From Lachnospiraceae bacterium (GTDB taxonomy: Bacteria > Bacillota > Clostridia > Lachnospirales > Lachnospiraceae): DNA of 64,000 bases. Every line of letters begins with the position of its first letter. Position 1 is the stretch's first letter. The notes under the pieces were generated by a model. The model was not told the origin of the DNA, did not search any database, and saw only the letters and a list, made by a program, of their open reading frames with translations. The position numbers and the translations under genes are program-made. Shown here one piece after another: positions 46,527-56,569 of this stretch. Location of the stretch: NCBI GenBank assembly GCA_022793065.1, contig JAAWCE010000007.1:1-64000 (forward strand), read 5' to 3'.

Positions 46527-48188
46527 ATGAATGGCGAAAAGAATGAAAAACATGGGCATATTGGAAGGAAAATAGGATTGGTCGTTGTAATCATGCAGAT
46601 GACTTCTGTTATATTGGCAATGGCTGTATGTGTCTATATGTTCAATTCGCTGGTTACAAGGATGCAGGAGGAACGCTGCACGAATGGCACAAATGCGTTG
46701 GCGTATGAGCTTAGTCGAGTATCTGACGGGGAGGACTTGAATCAGTTATTGGACGGACTGAAAAGTCGTATGAATTGTGAATTTACTATTTTTGAGGGGG
46801 ATACCAGAGCCTATAGCACGGTGACGCAGAACGGCCAACGAGTGGTAGGTACTAAATTATCTTCCGATCTGAATACCATTGTTCTTCAACAAGGGAAGAG
46901 TTATGTGGGAGAGGCGACGATTTTAGGCGACAGTTATCTGTGTTCTTATGTTCCTACAAGAGGAGATGACGGACGGGTCAATGGTCTGATTTTTGCCGGG
47001 ATATCCAGGGTGGAAGCCAATCGTGAAACCGACAGGGTAATTACGCTTGCGGCGGTGTTAAGCATAGTAACCATTTTAATCTGTGTGATGATTATGGCAG
47101 CGTATTTGAGAAAGTGTGTATCCGGTCCCCTGGGAAAAATTACGCAGGCTGCAAAGCGTTTAGAGAGAGGTGATTTGGGGCTGGAAAGGGGCGAAACAGT
47201 TCAGATTAATATTCGCTCCAATGATGAAATCGGTGTGTTGAGTCGTATTTTTGAAGACACCATTGTACGTTTAAAGTCTTATATCAGTGAAATTGACGAC
47301 GTGTTGGGCGCTATAGCAGACGGTGATTTGACACGTGGTACTGGTCAGGAGTTTTTAGGAGATTTTAAGTCAATTGAAGTGTCCTTGCAGAAGATTCAGC
47401 AAGGATTGAATCATACCATGGGTAAAATTGCATCCAGCGCCGATCAGGTTTATGTAAGTGCAGACAGTGTATCCGGCAGCGCGCAGAATTTGGCCCAGGG
47501 AGCTACCGAGCAGGCGAGTGCGGTGGAACAGATCTCCGCTACCATTGCCAATATTTCCGAAAGTGCCAGACAGACCCTTTCTAATGTGCAGGAAGCAGGG
47601 GGATTTGTGGATAAGGCTGGCGCCCACTTAGGCATCAGCATAGGATGTGTTGAAGAGTTGAATGTAGCCATGGAAAATATTTCCGGCACTTCAAAAGAAA
47701 TTAGTACAATTATTGCAACCATTGAAAATATTGCTTTTCAGATTAATATTTTGTCCTTGAACGCCGCTGTGGAAGCTGCCAGGGCGGGAGAAGCGGGCAG
47801 GGGATTTGCAGTGGTGGCTGAAGAAGTGAGCAGTTTGGCTGCAAAGTCCGATGAAGCGGCAAAAGCGACAAAAGAGTTGATTGAGCGGTCTATTACGGCT
47901 GTCACAGAGGGAAGTAATGTGGTGGGCAAAGTGACCGAGGCTTTGGACCAGACAAGTAAATATGCCGGTAACGTGACATCGAAAATGGGCGTGGTGGTAA
48001 GTGCGGTAGAAGAGCAGACTGTGGCAATTGCTCAGGTTTCCGATGGAATCGAGCAGATATCCGCTGTCGTGCAGACCAATTCTGCTACCAGTGAAGAGTG
48101 TGCCGCCGCTAGTGAAGAATTGTCTTCATTGGCAACGCTTTTGAAGAATTTAATGGAGTCCTTTAGATTGAAGAACGATCGCTGGTAA
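46527..48188 (+). CDS. Methyl-accepting chemotaxis protein
   Basis: A 553-residue transmembrane chemoreceptor. A short cytoplasmic start, membrane helix one (about 17-42), an extracellular Cache-like sensor of about 130 residues, helix two (about 172-195), HAMP, then a long signalling domain. The hairpin tip carries [19 protein letters not shown] from about residue 403 and the protein interaction region [13 protein letters not shown]. The start at ATG 46527 has GGAGG 7 bases upstream; ATG 46521 is too close to that site. No chemotaxis or flagellar genes are nearby, so it is an orphan receptor gene. Confidence 0.9.
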   Translation: MNGEKNEKHGHIGRKIGLVVVIMQMTSVILAMAVCVYMFNSLVTRMQEERCTNGTNALAYELSRVSDGEDLNQLLDGLKSRMNCEFTIFEGDTRAYSTVTQNGQRVVGTKLSSDLNTIVLQQGKSYVGEATILGDSYLCSYVPTRGDDGRVNGLIFAGISRVEANRETDRVITLAAVLSIVTILICVMIMAAYLRKCVSGPLGKITQAAKRLERGDLGLERGETVQINIRSNDEIGVLSRIFEDTIVRLKSYISEIDDVLGAIADGDLTRGTGQEFLGDFKSIEVSLQKIQQGLNHTMGKIASSADQVYVSADSVSGSAQNLAQGATEQASAVEQISATIANISESARQTLSNVQEAGGFVDKAGAHLGISIGCVEELNVAMENISGTSKEISTIIATIENIAFQINILSLNAAVEAARAGEAGRGFAVVAEEVSSLAAKSDEAAKATKELIERSITAVTEGSNVVGKVTEALDQTSKYAGNVTSKMGVVVSAVEEQTVAIAQVSDGIEQISAVVQTNSATSEECAAASEELSSLATLLKNLMESFRLKNDRW

Positions 48189-48230
48189 TTTTTCTTTGTG
48201 AAATAAGTCATATTTGTTGTGGAACATGAA

Positions 48231-48281
48231 AGAAAGTAGCTTAGATTTCCTTTGGCAAAGGGCAAATCTCAGCTACTTTCT
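48231..48281 (+). terminator. Long stem-loop after the chemoreceptor gene
   Basis: A ~51-base hairpin: AGAAAGTAGCT with AGCTACTTTCT outside, AGATTT with AAATCT in the middle, and CCTTT with AAAGG around a GGC loop. No T-tract follows on either strand, so it may be an mRNA 3'-end stabiliser or an imperfect terminator. Confidence 0.5.
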
Positions 48282-48554
48282 GTAATATATGCAAAAAAAT
48301 GTATGAGATTGGGGTGGAAAAGAAGGGAAACATTGTGTGGTTGTGTTTATGGTATGGCTGTCCAACGGCTTTTTTATGAATAGGAAACTGGTAATGCAAG
48401 AAAAGTTTTTAGGATTACTACTATACAAACTCGAAATTCATGCTATAATGTATCATGTCGGAGATAGATGTATTTCCGTGAGAAATGATTTACCGGGCAG
48501 TAATAGAATAATGACGGATAAATGAATGATACTGCGGATTTGGAGGAGGAACCC

Positions 48555-51209
48555 ATGCAATCATATGGCGTGAATGAACTTAGAAAAATGTTTCTTGATT
48601 TCTTTGAGAGCAAAGAGCATTTAAAAATGAAGAGCTTTTCTCTGGTACCACACAACGATAACAGTTTGTTGATTATCAATTCGGGTATGGCGCCCCTGAA
48701 GCCTTATTTTACGGGGCAGGAGATTCCGCCCAGGCGCAGAGTGGCCACCTGTCAGAAATGTGTGCGCACGGGAGACATTGAAAATGTAGGAAAGACAGCC
48801 AGGCATTTGACGTTTTTTGAGATGTTGGGCAATTTTTCTTTCGGAGATTATTTTAAGCACGAGGCCATTGCCTGGAGTTGGGAATTTCTCACAAAGGTGG
48901 TGGGCATGGATCCAGAGCGTCTGTACCCTTCGATTTATTGTGAGGATGAAGAGGCTTTCGATATCTGGACAAAGGAAATTGGTGTGCCCGCAGAAAAAAT
49001 CACCCGTTTTTACCGGGATGAAAACGGTGACTGCGATAATTTCTGGGAGCATGGAGCAGGCCCTTGCGGTCCCTGTTCTGAAATTTATTATGACAGAGGA
49101 ATCAAATATGGCTGCGGTAAACCGGACTGTAAAGTGGGCTGTGACTGCGACCGTTTTATAGAAGTTTGGAACAATGTGTTTACACAGTTTGACAGTGACG
49201 GGCATGGAAATTATACGGAGCTGTCTCAGAAAAATATTGATACCGGTATGGGATTGGAACGTCTTGCGGTAGTGGTGCAGGATGTGGACAGTGTTTTTGA
49301 TATTGATACCATGAAAGCAATCCGTGACAAAGTTTGCCGGATTGCAGGCGTGGAATATCAGAAAGATGAAGCTGCGGATATATCCATCCGTCTGATAACC
49401 GATCATATTCGGTCAACGACTTTCATGATCAGCGATGGTATTATGCCCTCTAATGAAGGCAGAGGGTATGTGCTGCGCCGTTTGATTCGTCGTGCCGCAA
49501 GGCATGGCAGGCTTCTGGGCATCCAGAGAAAATTTATGGCGGATTTAAGCGATACCGTGATTAGGGAGTGTCAGGACGGCTATCCGGAACTGGAAGAGAA
49601 GAAGGCTTTTATTTTAAATGTTCTCACGCAGGAAGAGGATAAGTTTGATAAAAATATTGACCAGGGATTAAACATACTGGCAGATATGGAAGAAGAAATG
49701 AAGCGTCGGGGAGAGACGGAGCTTTCGGGAGAAAATGCGTTTAAATTATATGATACGTATGGTTTCCCTGTTGACTTGACGGAGGAAATTTTTGCTGAAA
49801 AAGGATTTACCATTGACCAGGCAGGATTTGGCGTCTGTATGGAGAAGCAGCGGGAAATGGCCAGGAAGGCCCGCAAAGAGACAAATTATATGGGAGCCGA
49901 TGTAACGGTGTATGAATCCATTGACCCTTCTGTTACCACAGAGTTTGTGGGATATGACAGGCTGCAGCATAATGCGCAGATTACCGTATTGACTACAGAG
50001 ACAGAGCTGGTTGAAGCGCTGTCCGATGGACAGGTGGGGACTGTGATTGTGGATGAGACTCCTTTTTATGCCACCATGGGCGGTCAGAGCGGAGATACCG
50101 GTATTATTACCACGAAGGACGGAAGTTTTGAAGTTATGGATACGGTGAAGCTTCTGGGCGGTAAAGTGGGGCATATTGGAAAAGTCACCAGAGGAATGTT
50201 GAAAAAGGGAGATACCGCCACCTTAACTGTGGATGGAGTGAAACGTGGAAATACCTGTAAAAATCACAGTGCCACTCATTTGCTTCAGAAGGCGCTGAGG
50301 GAAGTGCTGGGTACTCATGTGGAACAGGCAGGTTCCTATGTGGATGGGGAAAGGCTTCGGTTTGATTTCAGTCATTTTGCCGCTATGACCAGAGAAGAAT
50401 TGGACAAAGTGGAGCAGCTTGTAAATGAGAAAATTGGCGAGAATCTGGCTGTTGTGACAGAAGTGATGAGCGTGGATGAAGCGAAGAAGACAGGGGCTAT
50501 GGCATTGTTTGGAGAGAAATATGGAGAGACAGTGCGTGTGGTCAGAATGGGCGACTTTTCTGTAGAACTTTGCGGCGGAACCCATGTGGCGAATACAGGA
50601 GGGATTTTGGCCTTTAAGATTCTGTCTGAGAACGGTGTGGCGGCCGGGGTTCGCAGGATTGAGGCATTGACGGGCAGCGGTGTATTTGCCTATTATAAGA
50701 ATCTGGAGAAAAATCTGGAAGAGGCAAGCAGGGTTCTGAAGACAACTCCAGGGGCATTGGTGGAAAAGTGCGAACATGTCATGGCAGAGATGAAGAATCT
50801 TACTTCCGAATTGGAATCTCTGAAAAGCAAGGCGGCAAAGGATGCTTTGGGTGATGTGCTGGACAAAACCGTGGATGTAAAGGGAGTAAAACTTTTGGCT
50901 GCCAGCGTGGATAATGTAGATATGAATGGACTTAGAGAATTGGGAGACCAGTTGAAGGAGAAACTTGTGGAAGGGGTTATCGTTCTTTTGTCCAATCAAA
51001 ACGGCAAAGTCAATATGGTAGCTATGGCAACGGAGGGAGCGCTTGCGAAAGGTGCCCATGCGGGAAATTTGATCAAAGGAATTGCCGGAAAAGTTGGGGG
51101 CGGCGGCGGCGGCCGGCCGAATATGGCTCAGGCCGGCGGTAAAAATCCGGCTGGTATTCCGGAGTGTATTGCGGAAGCGGCAAAGGTGCTGGAGGGACAG
51201 TTGGCATAA
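48555..51209 (+). CDS. alaS: Alanyl-tRNA synthetase
   Basis: A class II synthetase of 884 residues, normal length. The aminoacylation core has the motif-2-like RRVATCQKCVRTGD and FFEMLGNFSFGDYF segments. The editing domain has its zinc ligands in HSATH (residues 571-575) and CGGTH (673-677), and the C-terminal C-Ala domain ends with a glycine-rich GGGGGGRP stretch. GGAGGAGG sits directly before ATG 48555; an in-frame earlier start at 48522 is less likely. A TATAAT at 48444-48449 without a good -35 is the only promoter hint. No T-box was seen. Confidence 0.95.
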   Translation: MQSYGVNELRKMFLDFFESKEHLKMKSFSLVPHNDNSLLIINSGMAPLKPYFTGQEIPPRRRVATCQKCVRTGDIENVGKTARHLTFFEMLGNFSFGDYFKHEAIAWSWEFLTKVVGMDPERLYPSIYCEDEEAFDIWTKEIGVPAEKITRFYRDENGDCDNFWEHGAGPCGPCSEIYYDRGIKYGCGKPDCKVGCDCDRFIEVWNNVFTQFDSDGHGNYTELSQKNIDTGMGLERLAVVVQDVDSVFDIDTMKAIRDKVCRIAGVEYQKDEAADISIRLITDHIRSTTFMISDGIMPSNEGRGYVLRRLIRRAARHGRLLGIQRKFMADLSDTVIRECQDGYPELEEKKAFILNVLTQEEDKFDKNIDQGLNILADMEEEMKRRGETELSGENAFKLYDTYGFPVDLTEEIFAEKGFTIDQAGFGVCMEKQREMARKARKETNYMGADVTVYESIDPSVTTEFVGYDRLQHNAQITVLTTETELVEALSDGQVGTVIVDETPFYATMGGQSGDTGIITTKDGSFEVMDTVKLLGGKVGHIGKVTRGMLKKGDTATLTVDGVKRGNTCKNHSATHLLQKALREVLGTHVEQAGSYVDGERLRFDFSHFAAMTREELDKVEQLVNEKIGENLAVVTEVMSVDEAKKTGAMALFGEKYGETVRVVRMGDFSVELCGGTHVANTGGILAFKILSENGVAAGVRRIEALTGSGVFAYYKNLEKNLEEASRVLKTTPGALVEKCEHVMAEMKNLTSELESLKSKAAKDALGDVLDKTVDVKGVKLLAASVDNVDMNGLRELGDQLKEKLVEGVIVLLSNQNGKVNMVAMATEGALAKGAHAGNLIKGIAGKVGGGGGGRPNMAQAGGKNPAGIPECIAEAAKVLEGQLA

Positions 51210-51243
51210 AGGAATGTTGGAATTATAAAATTGGAGGCAGGAA

Positions 51244-51741
51244 ATGAGTAGTTGGAAAGAACACATTGAATTTATCCCAAAGAATGAGGTTCCGGCAGCA
51301 ATTCCCGAAGGAATTTCTGTGAAGTATTATGTCTGCTGGCCGGACGAACCCAAAGAAATTACCCCGGATAACTGTGAGATAATTCTTAAAAACCTCAGGG
51401 ATGGTGAATGGGGGGATATCTACCTTACCAACAATGAGGATTTGGAAGAGGATATTATGGAACTGGAGAGTGGTGACGGATTGTATGCTCTGCAGTATTT
51501 GAGAGATAACAGTGGTTTGACGGGGGAGGAGGGCGCCTGGTTTTCTACCTACGATCCGGAATATTTGGATTCAGACGAAGAAACGGATATTGAGTGCTCC
51601 GATGGGCAGTCCATCATTTGCCGGAAGTACACTACAACGGATAAGGATGCCGTAATGACCGCCATTGAATATTTTATCCGCACCGGAAAGTTGTGGGATG
51701 GTATCCCATGGATGAAGAGTTGGGAGGAAGTGGAAGAATAG
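51244..51741 (+). CDS. Small acidic hypothetical protein
   Basis: A 165-residue, strongly acidic soluble protein, rich in Trp, Tyr and Asp/Glu. The C-terminal half (WFSTYDPEYLDSDEET onward and TAIEYFIRTGKL) faintly resembles Imm1-type immunity proteins, but I would not assign it. A GGAGGCAGGA site precedes the ATG by 1-6 bases. It is 34 bases after alaS and before a terminator, so it probably shares the alaS transcript. Confidence 0.75.
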   Translation: MSSWKEHIEFIPKNEVPAAIPEGISVKYYVCWPDEPKEITPDNCEIILKNLRDGEWGDIYLTNNEDLEEDIMELESGDGLYALQYLRDNSGLTGEEGAWFSTYDPEYLDSDEETDIECSDGQSIICRKYTTTDKDAVMTAIEYFIRTGKLWDGIPWMKSWEEVEE

Positions 51742-51767
51742 ATACTTCCATTGATGAGATAATTGAC

Positions 51768-51818
51768 AAAACTCACTTCACATGAAGGCTTGCATACGCT
51801 GTGAGGTGAGTTTTTGTT
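51768..51818 (+). terminator. Rho-independent terminator after alaS unit
   Basis: AAACTCACTTCACA pairs with TGTGAGGTGAGTTT (one mismatch) around a roughly 18-base loop, followed by T5GTT. It ends the alaS unit. Confidence 0.8.
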
Positions 51819-51893
51819 ATGTTTTATATTTGTGGTATAAACTGTGAGAATGGCAGTTTTGGGTGTGAAAATTGTGTTTGAGGTAAGTATGAA

Positions 51894-53048
51894 ATGCAGA
51901 AGATAATGATATTTATAAAAAAGGAAACGGTGTTGTGTATTGCGCTTTTATTAGCGGTGGTATCGGCGTTTATGATACCGCCGGATGGAGAATACATAGA
52001 TTATATAGATTTTCATACATTGTCAATTTTATTTTGCCTGATGAGTGTAATGACGGGATTGCAGGAAATGGGGGTATTTGAACGGATTGCCCGAAGGCTT
52101 TTGGGAAAAGTGAAAAGCGGTTTGAGCGTGGTTTTGATATTGGTGCTGCTGTGCTTTTTTTCCAGTATGCTGATTACAAATGATGTTGCGCTGATTACTT
52201 TTGTCCCTTTTACTTTCATTGTCTTGAACATGCTCGGAGAAGAGGCGCGAAACAGGATGGTGCTGAAGGTGGTGGTTATGCAGACCATAGCGGCGAATCT
52301 GGGCAGTATGCTGACGCCCATAGGGAATCCGCAGAACTTGTATCTCTATGGAAGGTCAGGCATGTCCATGGGAAATTTTCTGCTGCTGATGCTGCCCTAT
52401 ACCTTATGTTCACTGGTATTATTGTTGGGGTGGGGCGTCATTAGCGGGATGCGTTTGAAGGATATGGGGCGTTTGCAGGAACGGAATGAGATGGATTTTT
52501 CAGGCCAGGAAGCGTTACATCTCAAAAGGATACATCCTATGACTTTAGTATATGGGATTCTGTTTTTTGTCTGCCTTTTATCGGTGGGGCGTGTGCTTCC
52601 CTGGTGGGCAGCGCTTGCGGCAGTTCTTTTTACGCTGCTTATCATGGGCAGAAAAGTATTGCGAAAAGTAGATTATTCTCTGCTTCTGACATTTGTAGGA
52701 TTCTTTGTATTTATCGGGAATATGGGGAGAATCCCTCTGTTCCGTGATTTCTTGCAGAATATTATTCTTGGGAGGGAGGTATTTACTTCCGTTATTGCAA
52801 GCCAGGTGATCAGTAATGTGCCCGCAGCTCTGCTGCTGTCAGGGTTTACGGATGAGTTTGGCAGTCTAATCATTGGTACAAACCTGGGAGGACTGGGGAC
52901 GCTGATTGCGTCTATGGCAAGTTTAATCTCGTATAAATATGTGGGAAAGGAAGAGGGAAACCACAGAGGGAAGTATATGGTGCTTTTCACGACAGCCAAT
53001 ATTATATTTCTGGGTGCGCTTTTGGGGTTATATGTAGTTTTGAATTAA
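51894..53048 (+). CDS. SLC13/ArsB-NhaD-type ion transporter
   Basis: A 384-residue polytopic membrane protein with about ten helices from the ion transporter superfamily that includes ArsB, NhaD and citrate transporters. The signature segments LITNDVALITFVPF near residue 95, NLGSMLTPIGNPQNLYL near 137 and NVPAALLLSG near 308 are clear. The transported ion cannot be told from sequence; dicarboxylate, Na+/H+ or anion are possible. GAGGTAAG lies about 8 bases before ATG 51894. It is shorter than SLC13 proteins with the extra N-terminal domain. Confidence 0.82.
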   Translation: MQKIMIFIKKETVLCIALLLAVVSAFMIPPDGEYIDYIDFHTLSILFCLMSVMTGLQEMGVFERIARRLLGKVKSGLSVVLILVLLCFFSSMLITNDVALITFVPFTFIVLNMLGEEARNRMVLKVVVMQTIAANLGSMLTPIGNPQNLYLYGRSGMSMGNFLLLMLPYTLCSLVLLLGWGVISGMRLKDMGRLQERNEMDFSGQEALHLKRIHPMTLVYGILFFVCLLSVGRVLPWWAALAAVLFTLLIMGRKVLRKVDYSLLLTFVGFFVFIGNMGRIPLFRDFLQNIILGREVFTSVIASQVISNVPAALLLSGFTDEFGSLIIGTNLGGLGTLIASMASLISYKYVGKEEGNHRGKYMVLFTTANIIFLGALLGLYVVLN

Positions 53049-53091
53049 AGGGTTATAAAATTGATGCTGTTAGAGAAAGGGATCGTGTGAT

Positions 53092-53877
53092 ATGGAGAGG
53101 AAACTGGAAGAAAGTCTGGAACAGGAATACATTCGGATACAGAATACCTTGCAATCAAAAATAAGAATACCTGGAAAAGGGAGAGAAAGGAACTTTCCAG
53201 GCGAAGAACTTTCCATGGCAAGAGAAGACTCCGAAGAAGAAACTTATATAGAGTTATCCTCAATCCAAACCGTGGCGGGGGTGGACTTGGCATATTGGAA
53301 ATTGGAAGAAACGGAATATGCCGTTTGCTGTATTGTGGTACTGGAGTATCTATCTCATAAAGTGTTGGAAGAAAAGGAGTATATGGATGTGGTAAAAGTG
53401 CCATATGTGCCGGGATGCCTTGCATTCAGGGAGCTTCCTCTATTTCTGGGAGCGAACCGGATGTTGGAACATGAGCCAGACGTTTACTTTTTTGATGGAA
53501 ACGGTTATCTGCACCCACGGCATATGGGCCTTGCCACACATGCAGGAATTTTACTGGAAAAACCCACCATTGGCATTGCTAAGAGTTATTATAAAATCGG
53601 AGATGTGAACTATTTGATGCCAGAGGATGAACAATTTGCCCATACGGATATTGTGATTGAGGGTGAGGTATATGGGCGGGTGTTGAGGACGCAAAAGGGT
53701 GTGAAACCGCTTTTTCTGTCCGTCGGCAACTGCATTGACCTGGACATGGCAATGACACTGACGAAAACCATGGTCACAAAGGACAGCCATATACCTATTC
53801 CCACCAGATTTGCGGACATAATGACCCATGAATCCAGGAAAAGATACAAAAACAGACAGGGAGGAACTTCCATATAA
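53092..53877 (+). CDS. nfi: Endonuclease V
   Basis: A 261-residue endonuclease V, which nicks DNA near deaminated adenine (inosine). Motifs seen: VAGVDLAYW with the catalytic Asp at about residue 65, PGCLAFRELP, VYFFDGNGYLHPRHMGLATH, and GIAKSYY. The N-terminus has ~40 extra residues of basic/acidic sequence before the core, longer than in E. coli Nfi (about 223 residues). It is preceded by the transporter after a 43-base gap. Confidence 0.9.
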   Translation: MERKLEESLEQEYIRIQNTLQSKIRIPGKGRERNFPGEELSMAREDSEEETYIELSSIQTVAGVDLAYWKLEETEYAVCCIVVLEYLSHKVLEEKEYMDVVKVPYVPGCLAFRELPLFLGANRMLEHEPDVYFFDGNGYLHPRHMGLATHAGILLEKPTIGIAKSYYKIGDVNYLMPEDEQFAHTDIVIEGEVYGRVLRTQKGVKPLFLSVGNCIDLDMAMTLTKTMVTKDSHIPIPTRFADIMTHESRKRYKNRQGGTSI

Positions 53878-53916
53878 GATAAAATCGAAAAAATAGTAAA
53901 AACCGGAAAAAACCTA

Positions 53917-53944
53917 TTGACGTATGAAAAAAATGTGATATAAT
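53917..53944 (+). promoter_or_regulatory. Sigma-A promoter of rpsU
   Basis: TTGACG at 53917-53922 and a perfect TATAAT at 53939-53944 with a 16-base spacer, about 85 bases upstream of rpsU. Confidence 0.75.
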
Positions 53945-54031
53945 ATACTTGTGTATGTGCGGAAGGCAAATACATAATATTAACCCAATCAGTCATGTTG
54001 CTTGAGGGACTGAAGGGAGGGTCGGGAAGAT

Positions 54032-54208
54032 ATGTCAAACGTAATCGTAAAAGAAAACGAAACATTGGACAGCGCTTTACGTCGTTTTAAAAGAAGCTGT
54101 GCCAAAGCTGGAATTCAGCAGGAGATTCGCAAGCGTGAGCATTACGAGAAACCTAGCGTAAGACGCAAGAAGAAGTCTGAAGCTGCTAGGAAGCGCAAAT
54201 ACAACTAA
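54032..54208 (+). CDS. rpsU: 30S ribosomal protein S21
   Basis: A 58-residue basic ribosomal protein. It begins [20 protein letters not shown], continues [20 protein letters not shown], and ends in the very basic [15 protein letters not shown] tail characteristic of S21. GGGAGGG sits about 10 bases before the ATG. It stands as a single gene with its own promoter (53917-53944) and terminator. Confidence 0.96.
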   Translation: MSNVIVKENETLDSALRRFKRSCAKAGIQQEIRKREHYEKPSVRRKKKSEAARKRKYN

Positions 54209-54215
54209 GCAGCTT

Positions 54216-54249
54216 ATCCTCGGTTTTTGTACCGGGGATTTTCTATTTT
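54216..54249 (+). terminator. Rho-independent terminator of rpsU
   Basis: ATCCTCGGT (54216-54224) pairs with ACCGGGGAT (54231-54239) around a TTTTGT loop, followed by a T-rich TTCTATTTTA tract. Confidence 0.8.
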
Positions 54250-54396
54250 ATGCACAGACCTGTTTGTTTTATCAACAGGCCAAAATATAAGTGCATCTTT
54301 CAATATGCCGGAAGCGTCGTTGGCTGACAAGGAATATCTTTGGCTGCATTCACATATTCTTTAGATAGAAAGAAGAATATGGAGTGTGGCATTTTT

Positions 54397-55557
54397 ATGT
54401 TTAGAAAAAGGTCTTTTATTGCATTGCTTCTGACCATTGTACTTTTGTGTACAACGGTAATGCCTGTAAACGCAGAAGTAGCGGTTTCGTCGCCTTCGGT
54501 GATTCTGTTGGAAAGTTCTACAGGACAGGTAATTTATGAGCTGAATGCTACGGAACGCAGAAGTCCGGCCAGTATTACGAAAATTATGACATTACTTCTG
54601 ACATTTGAAGCAATTGAGGCCGGAAAGATAAGCCTGACTGACCAGGTGACTACCAGTGAATACGCAAGTTCTATGGGAGGGTCCCAGGTATTCTTAGCAG
54701 CAGGAGAGACACAGACTTTAGACACCATGATTAAGTGTATAGCGGTAGCGTCAGGCAATGACGCCAGTGTGGCGGTGGCGGAACATATTGCCGGTAGTGA
54801 AGCTTCGTTTGTGGATATGATGAACGAAAAAGCGGCGGAACTTGGCATGGTGGATACACATTTTGAGGATTGCTGCGGATTAACCGATTCCGACAATCAC
54901 TATACTTCCGCCAAAGATGTTGCTATTATGTCCAGGGAATTAACCACAAAACATCCGGATATTTTTAACTATACCACAATATGGATGGAAAGCATTACTC
55001 ATGAGACCAGACAGGGAACGACGGAGTTTACTTTAACCAGTACAAACAAAATGTTGAAACAGTATCAGTGGACCACAGGCTTGAAGACAGGTTCCACCAG
55101 TAAGGCGAAATTTTGTTTTTCTGCAACGGCTTCAAAAGATGGCATTGACCTGATTGCAGTGGTAATGGGAGCGCCGGATTACAAAGCTCGTTTTCAGGAT
55201 GCACAGATTTTATTGACTTATGGGTTCAGTGTGTGTAATATTTATGTGGATGGGAATCAAGAGTCTTTGGAAAATCTGCCGGTGGAAGGCGGAATTGCGG
55301 AAGAGGCGGGGATTCGATATGGGGGAGAATTCCGATATTTGGATGTGAACGGCAGCGATTTGTCTACGGTGGAGAAAGTATTGGAATTACCGGAAAAAGT
55401 GCAGGCGCCCATTGTGGAAGGAAGCGAAGCGGGAAGGGCAAAATATATTTTAAACGGCGCTGAAATTGGAAGTGTACCTATTTTGTTTACGGAAAGTGTG
55501 GAAAAGGCCGGCTACATAGATTATCTTCGGAAAATCATTGAAGTTTTCTTACTGTAG
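54397..55557 (+). CDS. D-alanyl-D-alanine carboxypeptidase, DacF/PBP5-like
   Basis: A 386-residue secreted or membrane-anchored serine peptidase that trims peptidoglycan stem peptides. A signal peptide occupies residues 1-26 (hydrophobic core, cut after VNA). The peptidase S11 triad is complete: SITK at 59-62, SGN at 119-121 and KTG at 230-232. A PBP5_C beta domain follows and the last ~20 residues form an amphipathic/hydrophobic anchor. ATG 54397 is preferred as it starts the signal peptide; ATG 54379 adds six residues. It is one of two S11 enzymes in the window. Confidence 0.9.
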   Translation: MFRKRSFIALLLTIVLLCTTVMPVNAEVAVSSPSVILLESSTGQVIYELNATERRSPASITKIMTLLLTFEAIEAGKISLTDQVTTSEYASSMGGSQVFLAAGETQTLDTMIKCIAVASGNDASVAVAEHIAGSEASFVDMMNEKAAELGMVDTHFEDCCGLTDSDNHYTSAKDVAIMSRELTTKHPDIFNYTTIWMESITHETRQGTTEFTLTSTNKMLKQYQWTTGLKTGSTSKAKFCFSATASKDGIDLIAVVMGAPDYKARFQDAQILLTYGFSVCNIYVDGNQESLENLPVEGGIAEEAGIRYGGEFRYLDVNGSDLSTVEKVLELPEKVQAPIVEGSEAGRAKYILNGAEIGSVPILFTESVEKAGYIDYLRKIIEVFLL

Positions 55558-55577
55558 AAAGTAAATTTGAAAGTGTG

Positions 55578-56465
55578 ATGGATAATAACATGGAAATATT
55601 GATTACTATAGCGGGAATTGTCATGGTGATATTGTTTTGGGTTATGCTTTATGACAGCAATCGTTTTGTAATAAAGAAATACGAGACTGTGGACGGACGA
55701 ATCAAGAAGCCTTGTCGCGCGGTACTGTTGACAGATTTGCACAACAAACGATACGGAAAAAATAATGAGAAGCTGCTTGCGGCAATCCGGGGGCAGAACC
55801 CGGATTTTATTTTGGTGGCGGGAGATTTGATAACAGCAAGGCCAAAAGCAAATTTGGAACCCGCGTTGCAGCTTCTCAGGAATTTGGCGAAAGAGTATCC
55901 AATCTATTATGGCAATGGAAATCATGAGCATCGTATCAGGCTGTATCCGGAAGTCTATGGGGATATGGCACAGCGTTATGATAAAGAGTTGAAGAAAACA
56001 GGAATTACCCCAATGATAAATAGCCATGTGAAACTTCCTCAGTATGGAATTACAATTTATGGCGCGGAAATCGACAAATACTTTTACAAGCGTTTTAAAG
56101 TGGGAAATATGAAACAGGCATATTTGTCCGGGGTTTTGGGACAGGCTTCGGCAGACTGTCATACCGTTCTGCTGGCTCATAATCCTGATTACTTTCCGCA
56201 ATATGCCCAGTGGGGAGCGGATTTGGTTTTGTCGGGGCATGTGCATGGCGGTATCATGCGTGTACCGTTTTGGGGAAAAGGCGTACTGTCTCCAGCCATT
56301 CGCCTGTTTCCAAAGTATGACGGTGGGATTTTTCAGGAGGGAAAGACAGTCATGGTGCTGAGCCGTGGACTGGGAACACACACGATTCCTTTCAGATTAT
56401 TTAATCCGGCGGAACTTTGGGTACTGGAATGGAAAAATAGCCAGGTGCCCAGGAAAGAATCGTAA
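55578..56465 (+). CDS. Membrane-anchored metallophosphoesterase
   Basis: A 295-residue protein with an N-terminal membrane helix (about residues 5-24) followed by a calcineurin-like phosphoesterase domain: LLTDLHN, LVAGDLIT, GNGNHEHR and LSGHVHGG. This layout resembles YkuE/YaeI-type enzymes that act on membrane or cell-wall lipids. It follows the carboxypeptidase by 20 bases and is probably in the same operon. ATG 55590 is a possible alternative start. Confidence 0.85.
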   Translation: MDNNMEILITIAGIVMVILFWVMLYDSNRFVIKKYETVDGRIKKPCRAVLLTDLHNKRYGKNNEKLLAAIRGQNPDFILVAGDLITARPKANLEPALQLLRNLAKEYPIYYGNGNHEHRIRLYPEVYGDMAQRYDKELKKTGITPMINSHVKLPQYGITIYGAEIDKYFYKRFKVGNMKQAYLSGVLGQASADCHTVLLAHNPDYFPQYAQWGADLVLSGHVHGGIMRVPFWGKGVLSPAIRLFPKYDGGIFQEGKTVMVLSRGLGTHTIPFRLFNPAELWVLEWKNSQVPRKES

Positions 56466-56569
56466 TTTGCATAAAAGCACTTGCAATGAAATATAAAAGA
56501 AAGTAAAATAAAAACCTATCATAAAAAACAGAACTGGAATCAAAACAGTTACGAAACGGAGATGCTAAT

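Noticed and set aside
48337-48525. 62-codon open frame before alaS
   Set aside because: Overlaps the probable alaS promoter region, lacks a ribosome binding site and shows no protein-like pattern.
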